DNA of 35,402 nt from Trachelipus rathkii (Eukaryota > Arthropoda > Malacostraca > Isopoda > Trachelipodidae), in assembly GCA_015478945.1 (NCBI GenBank), contig JABUQX010053438.1, forward strand, positions 1-35,402. Reading direction: 5' to 3'. The position numbers and the translations under genes are program-made. Within the stretch, counting starts at the first letter, position 1; every line of letters starts with the position of its first letter. The notes under the pieces are model-generated. The model had not been told where the DNA came from. It saw nothing but the letters and a program-made list of their open reading frames with translations, and made no database searches. This document shows positions 10,472 through 19,762 of this stretch, piece after piece.

Positions 10472-10828
10472 CTAACGGGTAGTTATATAGTCTGGAATAG
10501 GTCCTTTATAATTCAATTTATCTTCATTTAAAAATGTTATCAATAACAAGTTTTTTATTATACTTTCTTCTCCACGAATACTAGGTGGATAATGTTCTTT
10601 GATAGCTATTGTTTTAGGATCGTTAAATACGCTTAAAGGAGCATTAAAATATCCAATCTTGGGATATTATTATTCCACCTTTCTCGTGTTGAAGCCACTT
10701 CTATAACTCCATGCATTACTAATGATTACCTTTCACTGGTATATCGGGTATGAACTAATGAAACCATCAAACACATATTCGTTATAGAATACATCTTTAT
10801 TATAAATTATCTTTATAGTAAGGGATAA
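10472..10828 (-). pseudogene. Unidentified protein remnant, 118 codons, three in-frame stops
   Basis: One minus-strand frame runs 118 sense-or-stop codons from just after TAA (10831-10829) to a terminal TAG (10474-10472). Internal stops are one TGA and a TAA-TAA pair. The final 62 codons are fully open and highly protein-like, with YFNAPLSVFNDPKTIAIKEH, then HYPPSIRGEESIIKNLLL, ending LNYKGPIPDYITTR. The part before the stops also reads well (VFYNEYVFDGFISSYPIY, NAWSYRSGFNTRK). Mixed use of P, G, E, D, K and R is far from the Ile/Tyr/Asn bias of random translation here. I do not recognise the family. Options are the C-terminal exon of a host gene or retrocopy, a large DNA transposon protein, or an old viral insertion. 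Confidence 0.5.
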
Positions 10829-10831
10829 TTA

Positions 10832-11550
10832 AAACTACTTAATTTTTATGGTTATTATATTGAGATTACATTCGAAATTATTAAATCACTATATATTTAA
10901 CAACATTATGCTGACTAGGGTTTTTTAATAATATTATATAATCTAAAAATAATGTAACATATGTAAAAATTTGAGTACTGCAATGAGCTTTGGAGCTGGG
11001 GGGTTCAGAAAAAAATTCTTTTGAACGCGCAAAATGAAAGAAAAATGCGCGAACTCATTCGCATAACAAAAGACAATAATACAAATCATCACCATTGGTC
11101 AAATCTACTAACGGTTCTATAAAATACTGGTAAAATAAACTTTCTACATTTCGCATAATATATTAATATTATATTTCCAAAGTTATTATTATTGTAATCA
11201 ACAGAATTCAAAAACATAAAAATGATATTATAATATATTATATTATATAATTAATCTATATAAAATTATATATATAATATAAATTTTATTTATATCATGT
11301 ATATATAATAATTTTGGTTATTGATTAATTTTTAACTTTACCTATATTTTATTTAACACCTAATAATTATATTAATCATTGTATAGGTCTATCTAATTAT
11401 CTAACTTCTATGTACTTATCAATATTATTTAATTTTTCCCATCAATAAGCAATCTCTAAAAATTTTAAAATCTATTTTAGAAATATAAATTCACACACCT
11501 GAAAATACTAAATATGACATTTAAAGCAAGTATATAGAATTAAAGTACTA
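10832..11550. other. AT-rich stretch, no gene seen
   Basis: A short patch at 10976-11060 has higher G/C and a CGCGCA/TGCGCG inverted pair 14 bases apart (11026-11051). TA-rich DNA follows from 11225 to 11310. No readable domain. Confidence 0.65.
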
Positions 11551-11553
11551 CTG

Positions 11554-11754
11554 GTGAACTCAAGGATTCAAAAAATGCGTGTAACTTTACCAGAATTATT
11601 CGTTTTTTATAATTCACATTTGGGTCCTGTGAGGACTGGCTCAGCGAATTCTTCCTTCTATGAGTCGTTTCTAAACATGGTCGAAGCTGGTTTTCACACA
11701 AGAAATTTTACTAAAACATTCGGGAAAGTAAATATATGGATCGGATACACATGA
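11554..11754 (+). CDS. Unidentified 66-codon ORF, doubtful
   Basis: Opens with GTG at 11554; the first ATG in frame is at 11575, and the stop is TGA. The reading MRVTLPELFVFYNSHLGPVR onward has a balanced residue mix (S, G, T, F, E) and no low-complexity bias, so it is more protein-like than most frames here. There is no homology I can name, no signal peptide and no clear splice sites. It may be an exon fragment or chance. Confidence 0.2.
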   Translation: MNSRIQKMRVTLPELFVFYNSHLGPVRTGSANSSFYESFLNMVEAGFHTRNFTKTFGKVNIWIGYT

Positions 11755-11960
11755 CGGCTTTTGAGTGGTTCACATGCAATGAACCCACAAACTCAGGAAT
11801 AAAATAAATTTAACTATTAAGTTACTTATAGTGAAAGAATACGATAAGGTAGATATTTAATTTCAAGAACACGTTCGCACTGTCTCTAGCTACCGAGTTG
11901 TATGATAAGTGTGCATAATTTTCTTATCTTCTTCCCCATATTAATTGGGGTATAATAAAT
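11755..11960. other. Unique spacer, nothing recognised
   Basis: Short non-repetitive stretch leading into TA repeat. No feature seen. Confidence 0.6.
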
Positions 11961-12340
11961 ATATTCTCTCTCTTCTATCTTCTACTATATATATATATTC
12001 TTATATATTTATATATATATATATAATATCTATTATATATTAAATAATATTTAGATAATATATATAATATATTCATATAATATATAATCATATATCTTCT
12101 CATATTATAACTTCTACTATATAAATATATTATATATTATATTATATAAATAATATTTATATTTAATATTTTATATATATTTTATTAATAATATTAATTT
12201 TATAATATAATTATTATATACTATTATATATATATATATATAATAATATATAATATTATAAATATATATATTATATTATATATATTATATATATATATAA
12301 TAATATAATAGTATATAAATTATTTTATTAATTACGTATA
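11961..12340. repeat. (TA)n-rich tract
   Basis: Interrupted TA microsatellite with ATT/AAT steps, almost no G or C. Confidence 0.9.
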
Positions 12341-12765
12341 TTCGAGATTGGTAGGTAGCAGTAAACGCAAGTAGAGAAATAGTAAGAGAGGAATGAGCAA
12401 GTCGAAAAGAGATCCCCTTCCCATCTCCTTTATAAGACCCAGTGACAAATTCTCAATCAAAAAAATCACCTTGAGAGTTTAGCGGAGGACCATCGTTGTG
12501 GTATTCGTAATGGGGCTCATACGGAATAACCCCCAACCATATCACCTCTACAAAACCATACATTCATCTGTTATACACTTCTTCTAGCTGCAAATCACAT
12601 TATTCCCTCAGCATCTGTACTGACTCAATATCCACTTTTATTCGGTCTTCAGCTTCGATTCAGCAAATCCGTTATCACGACGACTATAATCGATTCATCT
12701 TAATGTACTCATCTTTTATTCTCTCAATCACGCCTTTGCACACATATATACAGCAGCATTCATTT
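12341..12765. other. Unique island between TA fields, no gene recognised
   Basis: About 425 bp of balanced sequence (for example 12395-12560 and 12650-12700) bounded on both sides by TA repeat. C-rich on the plus strand. No domain is readable in any frame. Its sharp edges fit a relict unique or transposon segment isolated by repeat expansion. Confidence 0.6.
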
Positions 12766-13560
12766 TATATATAATAATATAATTATATAATATATATATA
12801 TATATAATTATAATTATATATATATTTATAATATATATATTATATTATAATATAATATATAGTATTAATATATTAGATATATATTTAGTATATAATATAA
12901 TATATAATTATTATAAATATATAACTTAATAATTATATATGTTATATATATAATAATATAATAATAGTATTATAATATATATATAAGTAATAGTAATTAA
13001 CTATATATATAGATATAATATAGATATTAAAATTATTAATAAATATATTATATAATATATATATAAATATTATTATAGTATATATATATACTATATATTA
13101 TAATATACAAATAATATAATATATATATATATATATATAATATTTATATATATATATATAGTAGGATTAATGTATATATATAATGATAGAATAAAATATA
13201 TATATAGATAAATATTTATTTATATATATATATTATTGTAGTATATATTATATTATATATTATATATAAATATTATTAAGTATATAATTTACCATCTTAT
13301 TAATTTTTAAGTAATATATTAATAATATAATTATATTATATATTAATATATATATATAATATTATATATATATTTTATATATATATTGAAATATATATAT
13401 ATTAATAAATAATATATATATATATTATATATTAATATATATATAATATATATAATATAAATAAAATAGTATATAATATATAATATTATATTATATAATA
13501 ATATATTTATAGATATAATATATATATATATAATTATATATAGTATAATATATTATACAG
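12766..13560. repeat. (TA)n field, left of composite palindrome
   Basis: About 0.8 kb of interrupted TA microsatellite. Such perfect or near-perfect TA runs can extrude as cruciforms and are prone to replication slippage, which fits the irregular structure. Confidence 0.9.
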
Positions 13561-13600
13561 CATGACACTTAATCGGCATATTTGTATTTTTTCAAAGTCC

Positions 13601-13804
13601 CTAAGTGGGCTTTGAACCCTTACTCTTTGGATGGTAAGCAAGAGTGTTACTCTTACCAGATGGGACTATAAGAAATTGCAGTTTCCCTGAAAGCTTTTGC
13701 TTCCAGGGTGAGTGAGCATGTCGTGACATCCTAACTCCGAAGAATCTCCTCCGATTGGTCAAGGTAAACTTGGGTAAATTTATTCGGAGCTAAATAGGTA
13801 TACA
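13601..13804 (-). repeat. Inverted-repeat arm A (tRNA-like end)
   Basis: Read on the minus strand, the arm ends with TGGTAAGAGTAAC ... GGGTTCAAAGCCC, which resembles the two internal promoter boxes of a tRNA gene (A box TRGCNNAGYNGG, B box GGTTCRANNCC) at tRNA-like spacing, followed by GACTTTGAAAAAATACAAAT. The T-arm-like stem has only three good pairs and no full cloverleaf forms, so it is not a tRNA gene. A tRNA-derived SINE is possible, although the tRNA-like part sits at the far end and not at the start of the unit. Confidence 0.5.
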
Positions 13805-13823
13805 GACATACAGTCAATCCATT

Positions 13824-13947
13824 ATTTTGTATTTTTCAAAGGTCTATGGGTTGAACTTTAATGAGTTCATCGTGGTAAGAGTAACTACTCTGCTTAACAT
13901 CCTAAAGGGTAACGGTTCAAAATTAAAAATTTGAAAAAATACAAAAT
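13824..13947. repeat. Central 124-bp foldback element
   Basis: Begins ATTTTGTATTTTTCAAAG and ends TTTGAAAAAATACAAAAT, so its ends are near-perfect inverted repeats of 17-18 bp. The right half repeats the tRNA-like stretch of arm A (TGGTAAGAGTAACTACTCTG, then ACGGTTCAAA). The left half carries a diverged reverse copy of the B-box-and-tail portion. It sits exactly between the two longer arms. It could be a tiny MITE-like foldback or the fusion of two element ends. Confidence 0.55.
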
Positions 13948-13970
13948 ATATGCTCGATTTAGGCCAAATT

Positions 13971-14176
13971 GTATACTATTTAGTCAGGAATAAAATTTAC
14001 CCAGTGTTACGTTGACCCGAGTGTAGAGGGGAGATCTGTCTCGAGGTTATGTCACGACAGCCTTCACTCTCTTGGAGCAAGCTTTCAGGAACTGGCAGAT
14101 TTCCTTATGTCCACGTGGTTAATGGGTACACATCTGGCTTAGACATTCGCTAAGTAAGGGTGCTCAAACCACTTAG
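13971..14176 (+). repeat. Inverted-repeat arm C
   Basis: Plus-strand counterpart of arm A. It shows GTATACTATTTAG, then AAATTTACCCAGTGTTACG, TATGTCACGACAG, AGCAAGCTTTCAGGAACTG, and ends with GTGGTTAATGGGTA ... GGTGCTCAAACC before ACTTAG. The last pair again resembles tRNA A and B boxes, with one extra base in the B box. It stops at about 14176, then TA repeat. Confidence 0.55.
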
Positions 14177-14183
14177 AATTGAA

Positions 14184-14795
14184 TATATATATATAGTTAT
14201 AAAATAAAAAATTATAAAGTATATTATATTTATATATAAATATTACCTATATATATATATATTATACTGTATATAATATTACTATAATATAATACATTAT
14301 AATATATAATAATATAATATTATATATATATATAGTATATATATATATATATATATAATATAAAATATATATATAATATATATAATAATATATAATATAA
14401 AATATTATATAATATTATATATAATATATTATATATTATTATTATATGTATACTTAGTATATTAATATATATATATATATAATTTATATTATATATATTA
14501 ATATTTTAACTATATTGTACAATATAATTTATAGATCTTATATAAATTATATAAATAATTTAATATATATATTTAAATAATAATATATCTATATATATTG
14601 ATATATATAATTATATATATATTAGTAGGATTATATATATATATAATATATAGTATTAAATTAATTTAATCTATTATATATAACAATATATATATATATA
14701 ATTATATAATAATATGGTTGTAGGATATAGTATAACATATAATAGTATAGGATGTTATATATATATTTTACATTTTATACAAATATGAAAATTAT
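14184..14795. repeat. (TA)n field, right of composite palindrome
   Basis: About 0.6 kb of interrupted TA microsatellite, matching in character the field at 12766-13560. Confidence 0.9.
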
Positions 14796-15488
14796 AGTAA
14801 GAGTTGTCATAACAGAGGTTATTTGAACTCTGAGGGTTCAAAGCAAGAGTAAGATGCAGCGGTTTTTGATATTGAGAATAATTTTCATTGTTCGCCCTTT
14901 TTTGATTCAAAAACTGGGTTAGTTCTAACAATTAAATTCATTCGCCTTATTTTCTGAACGATAAGTTTCTTTAAAATCATTCGTTGTGAAGGCTTCGAGC
15001 GGTAACAATTCACCTTTACTCGTGCTGAATTTAAGTTAAATATTCAATATTCATTTCATCGAATATCGTCTTTATGTGCATTTTAATTTTAAATTTAACA
15101 TCGGAAAGCCTTAAAACAGTCAACTACCTTTCGTTTGAACTGGAAAGGGACCAACGTTTCTCAATAAACTTAAATAACTAGTGTAAGATTATCCCATCTA
15201 TTAACTACTATTGTTTAGGAAGACCTCAGAGGCTTTCAAAGAGTAATAACTTCTCTATACTGCCTTCGTGCACATTAATCTAAACTATTATATGCAGCAG
15301 CCCATTATTATCTTAGAATTCGTCAAGTCTTAAATCTGAAAACTTTCTATAATCTGATGAAAGCGTATTAGGCGGTTCTATAATTATGAGCGTAATACGC
15401 TGATCAATCAATAAAATATATAATTTTAACCAATTAATAATTATCTGAGAAAAATTGTAAATTTACAAGTTGTTTTTACCATTATTTA
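14796..15488. other. Unique AT-rich stretch, no gene seen
   Basis: Non-repetitive sequence without long frames. At 14838-14862 GAGGGTTCAAAGCAAGAGTAA recalls pieces of the tRNA-like part of the 13.6 kb repeat, but too little is shared to call a copy. Confidence 0.6.
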
Positions 15489-15612
15489 TATTTCGTAGTC
15501 GATAAACTACTGGCGTTTAAAGTTAAATTTAGGTATTTCGTAGTCAGTAAACTATTGGCGTTTTAAGTTTAAATTTAGTATTTCGTAGTCGAAAATACTG
15601 GCGTTTAAAAAA
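15489..15612 (+). repeat. 45-bp tandem repeat, about 2.7 copies
   Basis: Units start at 15489, 15534 and 15579, each opening TATTTCGTAGTC, and all three share GGCGTTT(T)AA after an A-rich middle. Units 1 and 2 are exactly 45 bp and the third is cut short at about 15612. Each unit holds a small hairpin, best in unit 1: GTAGT-CGATAA-ACTAC. In unit 2 the stem is shorter but its centre is also symmetric (AGT-CAGTAA-ACT). Minisatellite or the subterminal repeat of a transposon. Confidence 0.85.
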
Positions 15613-15854
15613 GTAGTTAAAATTCTACTGGAATCTTTCGTAACTTCATAATATATTAAGTTTGAAAGTGCTTTTTTTCAATATTCTGAGAAAGAAAAAT
15701 ATTTCTCATTTAAAAAATCCTTTTTCGAAAAAAAAAAACATTAGTTTGTTTTTTAGGGCAAATAATTTTTAATCACCAAGTGGTTCAATTATGAATTTCT
15801 CAGGGCACTCTAAAATATTCTGCAGAAACTAAATTAAAGATTTTAAATATATAA
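15613..15854. other. AT-rich spacer
   Basis: A9/T-run-rich sequence between the tandem repeat and the minus-strand ORF. No feature seen. Confidence 0.6.
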
Positions 15855-16130
15855 TTAACTAAAAGGGTCAAATATTCCGCATATATATTCTGCTGCGTTT
15901 GTGGAGAAGTCGGTGTCTATTTTTATAATAATTTTGTAGTAATTAAGAATATTGATATTCAGATATTTTATAATAACTCTGGATTGTTTCAAATAATCGA
16001 GAACTTCTCCTCCTTTAAATATATTAAATATTTCGTTGCAAATCGAATCTGTGGAACAATCCACGACGGCATTTAGTACTTTGGCGTAATTATAATTTGG
16101 GGTATTTGGGTATTTTAATATTTGTAAGCT
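15855..16130 (-). CDS. Unidentified 91-codon ORF or exon
   Basis: Uninterrupted minus-strand frame from just after TAA (16133-16131) to TAA at the 15855 end. It includes NYNYAKVLNAVVDCSTDSIC, a helical stretch NEIFNIFKGGEVLDYLKQSR, then IIIKIDTDFSTNAAEYICGI. Three Cys, several Asp/Glu and few low-complexity runs make it protein-like. No ATG occurs near the start; a GTG lies at 16064. CTTAAAG at the upstream edge could be a splice acceptor and AGTTAAT at the downstream edge a weak donor, so an internal exon is as likely as a gene. No family recognised. It lies head to head with the Penelope-like remnant, so it may belong to that insertion's flank or to another element. Confidence 0.35.
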   Translation of the reverse strand, partial: SLQILKYPNTPNYNYAKVLNAVVDCSTDSICNEIFNIFKGGEVLDYLKQSRVIIKYLNINILNYYKIIIKIDTDFSTNAAEYICGIFDPFS

Positions 16131-16369
16131 TTAAGATTAAGGTTTGTATTAAACTATCTGCGTTTTCTTCATAATATAAGGTACATTTTTTTGCGTTTTT
16201 TTTTTTTTTTGCGATTTGTTGCTTTTGCGTTTTTTCAAATATCATTCATTTACAAAAATGTCTCTTTTCGAAGGAATCACTCAGACAAATCGTGTCTGAT
16301 TTGGAGGACAGTGTCAATGAAAAATTTGGGAGGGAGGACAATAACTCTTTTACAAGTCAGTTATGTCTA

Positions 16370-16633
16370 AAAGAGTTAATCAAAACTGTCCCCTATAAGA
16401 ACTGAGGTGTGATTCAAAGGAAATCACCTCTTTGTTCTAAATTTACTTATGAACTGGAGAATGACAATGTTTTGGTGAGAAGGATTAATCATATGTTCTT
16501 CAAGGTACATCGCAAACCTACTCATACAGATTCACACGTACATACTTTATCTGCACATAGCAGCAGCACTAAAAGTCAACCTTTTGAGATCTTTTCCTAC
16601 AGGCTTATAGAATTTGCTCCCCCTAACATTTGA
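16370..16633 (+). pseudogene. Penelope-like RT thumb region, decayed
   Basis: The frame open at 16409-16633 (GTG at its head, not a true start) reads KFTYELENDN at 16439, the K-F-T-x-E-x-E-x-D/E-x segment of Penelope-like RTs. It then reads VLVRRINHMFFKVHRKPTHT; the YRKPTHTD motif (HRKPTHTD at 16508-16531) is a signature of the group. After it comes S-x-VHTLSAHSSSTK, corresponding to the conserved Y-L-H-x-x-S-x-H-P-x-S-x-K block, and RLIEFA, matching the R-A helix. Just before, CLKELIKTVP (about 16366-16395) resembles the helix preceding KFT. A piece of about 12 residues expected between DN and VLVRR (the LPFLD segment) is missing. Confidence 0.75.
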
Positions 16634-16926
16634 ATTCAAAGTTAAATTATCTGAATAATATATTCCTAAACCTTGGTTACAAACAATTATTTGCCGATCA
16701 AACATTGGCAACAGCAAGAAGATCCTTTTACAAATTTGATAATGAAAAAAAGAATTTTGACACTTGCAACATAGTGAAATTGCCATACGAAGTTGGTCCC
16801 ATAACAAAGTCGTTTCTTCCTGAAATCAATTTTGTAATGCCGAGTAGCTCTTTAAAAAAGTTTAGAACACATCCCCATATATATATCACATATAATATTA
16901 TATATAAAAAATTCAAGAATCTATAG
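16630..16926 (+). pseudogene. Penelope-like RT C-terminal/linker segment
   Basis: Continues the element after a frameshift near 16625 (frame changes by two). It reads LNYLNNIFLNLGYKQLFADQ, the E-x-x-x-L-x-x-x-F-x-x-N-GY pattern, then a charged stretch. VKLPYEVGPITKSFLP follows (KLPY at 16777), matching the L-PY-V-x-G-x-S-x-x-I/L block that lies between RT and GIY-YIG domains. SSSLKKFRT corresponds to the K-x-x-NTLR-x-L block. After 16870 the sequence turns into TA-rich DNA and the frame loses meaning. Antisense ORFs at 16547-16807 and 16728-16916 are shadows. Confidence 0.75.
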
Positions 16927-16944
16927 ATCTAGCAACTTAGCTAC

Positions 16945-16947
16945 GTC

Positions 16948-16989
<42 letters not shown>

Positions 16990-17006
16990 TATTATATATA
17001 TAATAT

Positions 17007-17078
<72 letters not shown>

Positions 17079-17115
17079 ATATATATATCATATATATATA
17101 TATATATTATATCGA
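16945..17115. repeat. (TA)n tract inside the Penelope-like remnant
   Basis: Long, nearly perfect TA runs with a small inverted stretch ATGATATATATATCAT at about 17074-17091. It separates the RT part from the possible nuclease part, so it probably grew after insertion. Confidence 0.9.
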
Positions 17116-17119
17116 TATA

Positions 17120-17375
17120 TGCAGATGTTATATTGACACAAGCTGATTGTACCTCTTGAACGCGATATAACCAGACAGAGTGAATATAAATATTAACTGA
17201 TAGCTTTGTAATTGAACCGTGCTACGAAAGTTAGAGACCATGAGTATATTATTTATAAGCTCATTGAACCCTCGTGAACCTTCTCTTAAAACATACTAAT
17301 AACGGAAATCTTAAATACGGCTTAACACAGTAACGATGGAAAACGTTCCTAATCAATATTATTAAAAAGTCCTTA
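17120..17375 (+). pseudogene. Possible GIY-YIG nuclease remnant of the Penelope-like element
   Basis: At 17126-17143 the plus strand reads CYIDTS, similar to the K-YIG-x-T-S/G part of GIY-YIG nucleases, and then, one frame over, PLERDITRQSEY, where the R-x-L-x-x-R-x-x-x-H helix is expected. Further on YIIYK (about 17248-17262) and a downstream W-x-T-FLINIIKKS stretch sit where I-I-Y and C-terminal blocks occur in these elements. Each match is weak and requires frame changes. Position directly after the RT linker is the main support. Confidence 0.35.
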
Positions 17376-17399
17376 TCCAATAATTTGGGGGTAAAGTAT

Positions 17400-17690
17400 C
17401 ATATATATATATATTATATATATAATTATTATATATATATACTACTATAATATATAGCTATATATATAATAATATATATATAATATATATAATATATATA
17501 ATTGTTATATTATTTATATATATATATATTAGATAATTATATATAATATATTATTATATATATTATTATTTTAATTTTATAAAATATATATATATTTAAA
17601 AATTTATAATTTTTTTTTAATATATATATTATTTAATTATTATATATATATAATATAATATTATTATATATATATATTATATATAATTGA
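17400..17690. repeat. (TA)n-rich tract
   Basis: Interrupted TA microsatellite with a T9-10 run near 17611. Confidence 0.9.
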
Positions 17691-17795
17691 TTAACACAGT
17701 CCTAAAGAGTTCTCACGCTACCCATTATGTATAAAATTTCCTTTAGAATTGACAAATGTAAAAAAACACGCGACAAGATGACTCTTTTCACGTTA

Positions 17796-17945
17796 TCACA
17801 CACACACCCACACACAAATCCTCACACACACATTCACACACACAACACACTCACGCCACAAACACTCATTCTGCACACTCTCTCTCCACACACGCGACAC
17901 CGCCGCACACGATACATACGCAGGCAAACACCAAACACACCTCAA
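17796..17945 (+). repeat. Compound (CA)n microsatellite
   Basis: CACACA runs broken by CCC, TCA and CG steps. The frame covering it (17727-17963) translates to His/Thr/Pro repeats and is not a gene. The 100 bp on each side is unique and unassigned. Confidence 0.9.
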
Positions 17946-18067
17946 TTAACAAACAGACAATAAAATCTATTTTAAAAGTAAATTGACGTGAAGAAGCGTA
18001 ACATTAAAATTAGTCAGCGAAGACCACGAATACAATATGAATTAAATTTTTAACTTTTCAGCTTCTT

Positions 18068-18138
18068 ATATTATTATTATTATTATTATTATTATTTATG
18101 TATTATATTATTATTATTATCTATTATCTATATTATTA

Positions 18139-18212
<74 letters not shown>

Positions 18213-18221
18213 TTATTATAA
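18068..18221 (+). repeat. (ATT)n microsatellite
   Basis: Runs of ATT with occasional TAT or TTT steps; includes a long uninterrupted part at about 18140-18200. T-rich on the plus strand. Confidence 0.95.
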
Positions 18222-18261
18222 ATACAGTTTCTTCACCAAATACAGTCAACTTCACATGTCA

Positions 18262-18302
<41 letters not shown>

Positions 18303-19014
18303 TATATATATAATATATACATATCATTATATATATATTATATATATATATATATTATATAGTACAGTATATAGTATATATTATATAATTATAGTATAGT
18401 ATATATATATATATATATATAATATATATATTTAGTATATATATATATATATATATATTATACTATATATATATAAATATATATAATAGATTTATAGTAT
18501 ATTATATATAGTATATATATTATTATATATATATATGATGGATATTATATATAATCCACCTATATACTGATATAGTCATTATTACTAGGTAATATATATA
18601 AATAGATTTATATAACTTAAAAGAAAGTTTGTGTATAGTATATATAAATATATAAATATATATAATACTATATATATATATAAATATATATATATTATAA
18701 AATCATATAATTATATATTATATATATATATATTATTAATAATATATTATTATATATATATTATAACATAAGTATATATATAATATATATATTATATAAT
18801 AATATATATATATATATATATATTATTATATTATATATATATCATATATATAGTATATATATATATAATATATTGTAATACATACATATATATAGAATAT
18901 GATTATATATATGATATAATATATTATTATATTATTATATATATTATATATATATATATAGTATATTATATATATATATATTTATATATATTATATATAT
19001 ATTATGATATGACG
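18262..19014. repeat. (TA)n field
   Basis: About 0.75 kb of interrupted TA microsatellite, with a few GTA and GAT breaks (around 18535-18640). Confidence 0.9.
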
Positions 19015-19215
19015 ATGTTTAGCGTACGTCGATTCACACAGGGAAAGCTAAACAATGAATGAAGGAAGTTTCTCACACTCAGAAATCGTTACTTGAGACT
19101 TAAGTACCTTTTCCCTCTCAAGTGCAGAGATGAGCGACGTTTTTGTGTGGAGAATAGATTATATAGTAACTTAAAAGAGTTTGACTGTAGAAATAGCATC
19201 AATGAGAAATGATAT
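19015..19215. other. Short unique island
   Basis: About 200 bp of balanced sequence between TA fields. The minus frame here (within 19089-19373) runs mainly into TA repeat and has no recognisable domain. Confidence 0.6.
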
Positions 19216-19690
19216 AATAAATATATATATATTAATATATATATCATACTATATATAACTATATAACTATAATCAGAGTATATAAATATATATATATATA
19301 TATTCATTATATTTTTTATATAACTATATATATATATATAATCTCTATATATTATATATATAAATAGTATCATGATTATATATATATATATAATATATAT
19401 ATTAAATAACCTATATATATATATTTATATATATATTATATTAATAATATTATATTATATGATGATTATATATTATATATATATATATATATAAATATAT
19501 ATTATATATATATAATACTATATAATATGAGGGTATATATATATATATATACTATATTTATATAATATCTATTTATATATCTATATACTATATATATTAT
19601 ATAATATAGTATATAATATATAATATATATATATTATATCGATATATTTATTTTTATATTTTATCAACCAGCTATTATAATATATATATA
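19216..19690. repeat. (TA)n field
   Basis: Interrupted TA microsatellite continuing the repeat block of 18262-19014. Confidence 0.9.
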
Positions 19691-19762
19691 TATATTTATT
19701 ATTCCATTTCCATTCTCTTCGTTCGTTCAAATAGTTATTTATTATCCAGTAATTATTATGCA

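Larger units (their letters stand above)
13580..14176. mobile_element. Composite nested inverted repeat (short non-autonomous elements)
   Basis: Two diverged arms of equal length, 13601-13804 and the reverse complement of 13971-14176, face each other around a third element (13824-13947). Shared arm landmarks, read in minus orientation for the left arm, are GTCGTGACAT-like (TGTCACGACA), the AAGCTTTCAGG/GAAAGCTT block, GGGTAAATTT, and CTAAATAG next to GTATAC. Spacing is preserved over about 205 bp. The outer left end at 13580 carries ATTTGTATTTTTTCAAAG, which is also the end of the central element. The right arm stops at TA repeat without it. This looks like copies of one short family inserted head to head and into each other. 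The whole is an isolated 0.6 kb island in about 2 kb of TA repeat. Confidence 0.6.
16255..17375 (+). mobile_element. Penelope-like retroelement, 5'-truncated and split by TA repeat
   Basis: Plus-strand coding traces follow the order of a Penelope-like element ORF: end of the RT palm (about 16330), RT thumb (16439-16633), post-thumb segment (16630-16860), then (after a 170-bp TA tract) a possible GIY-YIG endonuclease remnant (17120-17370). The catalytic palm of the RT is missing upstream, where a T12-type run near 16200 and unrelated sequence begin. These elements transpose by target-primed reverse transcription with a GIY-YIG nuclease. At least one frameshift and several stops show it is dead. 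Confidence 0.7.

Noticed and set aside
13601..14176. tRNA genes suggested by A- and B-box-like sequences
   Set aside because: No complete cloverleaf, poor T stem, no acceptor pairing of full length; better explained as tRNA-like parts of short repeats.
15489..15612. CRISPR-like array
   Set aside because: Units are contiguous 45-bp tandem copies without spacers, in an animal-like genome.
16547..16916. Minus ORFs of 86 and 62 codons
   Set aside because: Antisense to the Penelope-like coding remnant, whose plus-strand motifs are specific.
17727..17963. His/Thr/Pro-rich ORF
   Set aside because: Reading of the compound (CA)n microsatellite.
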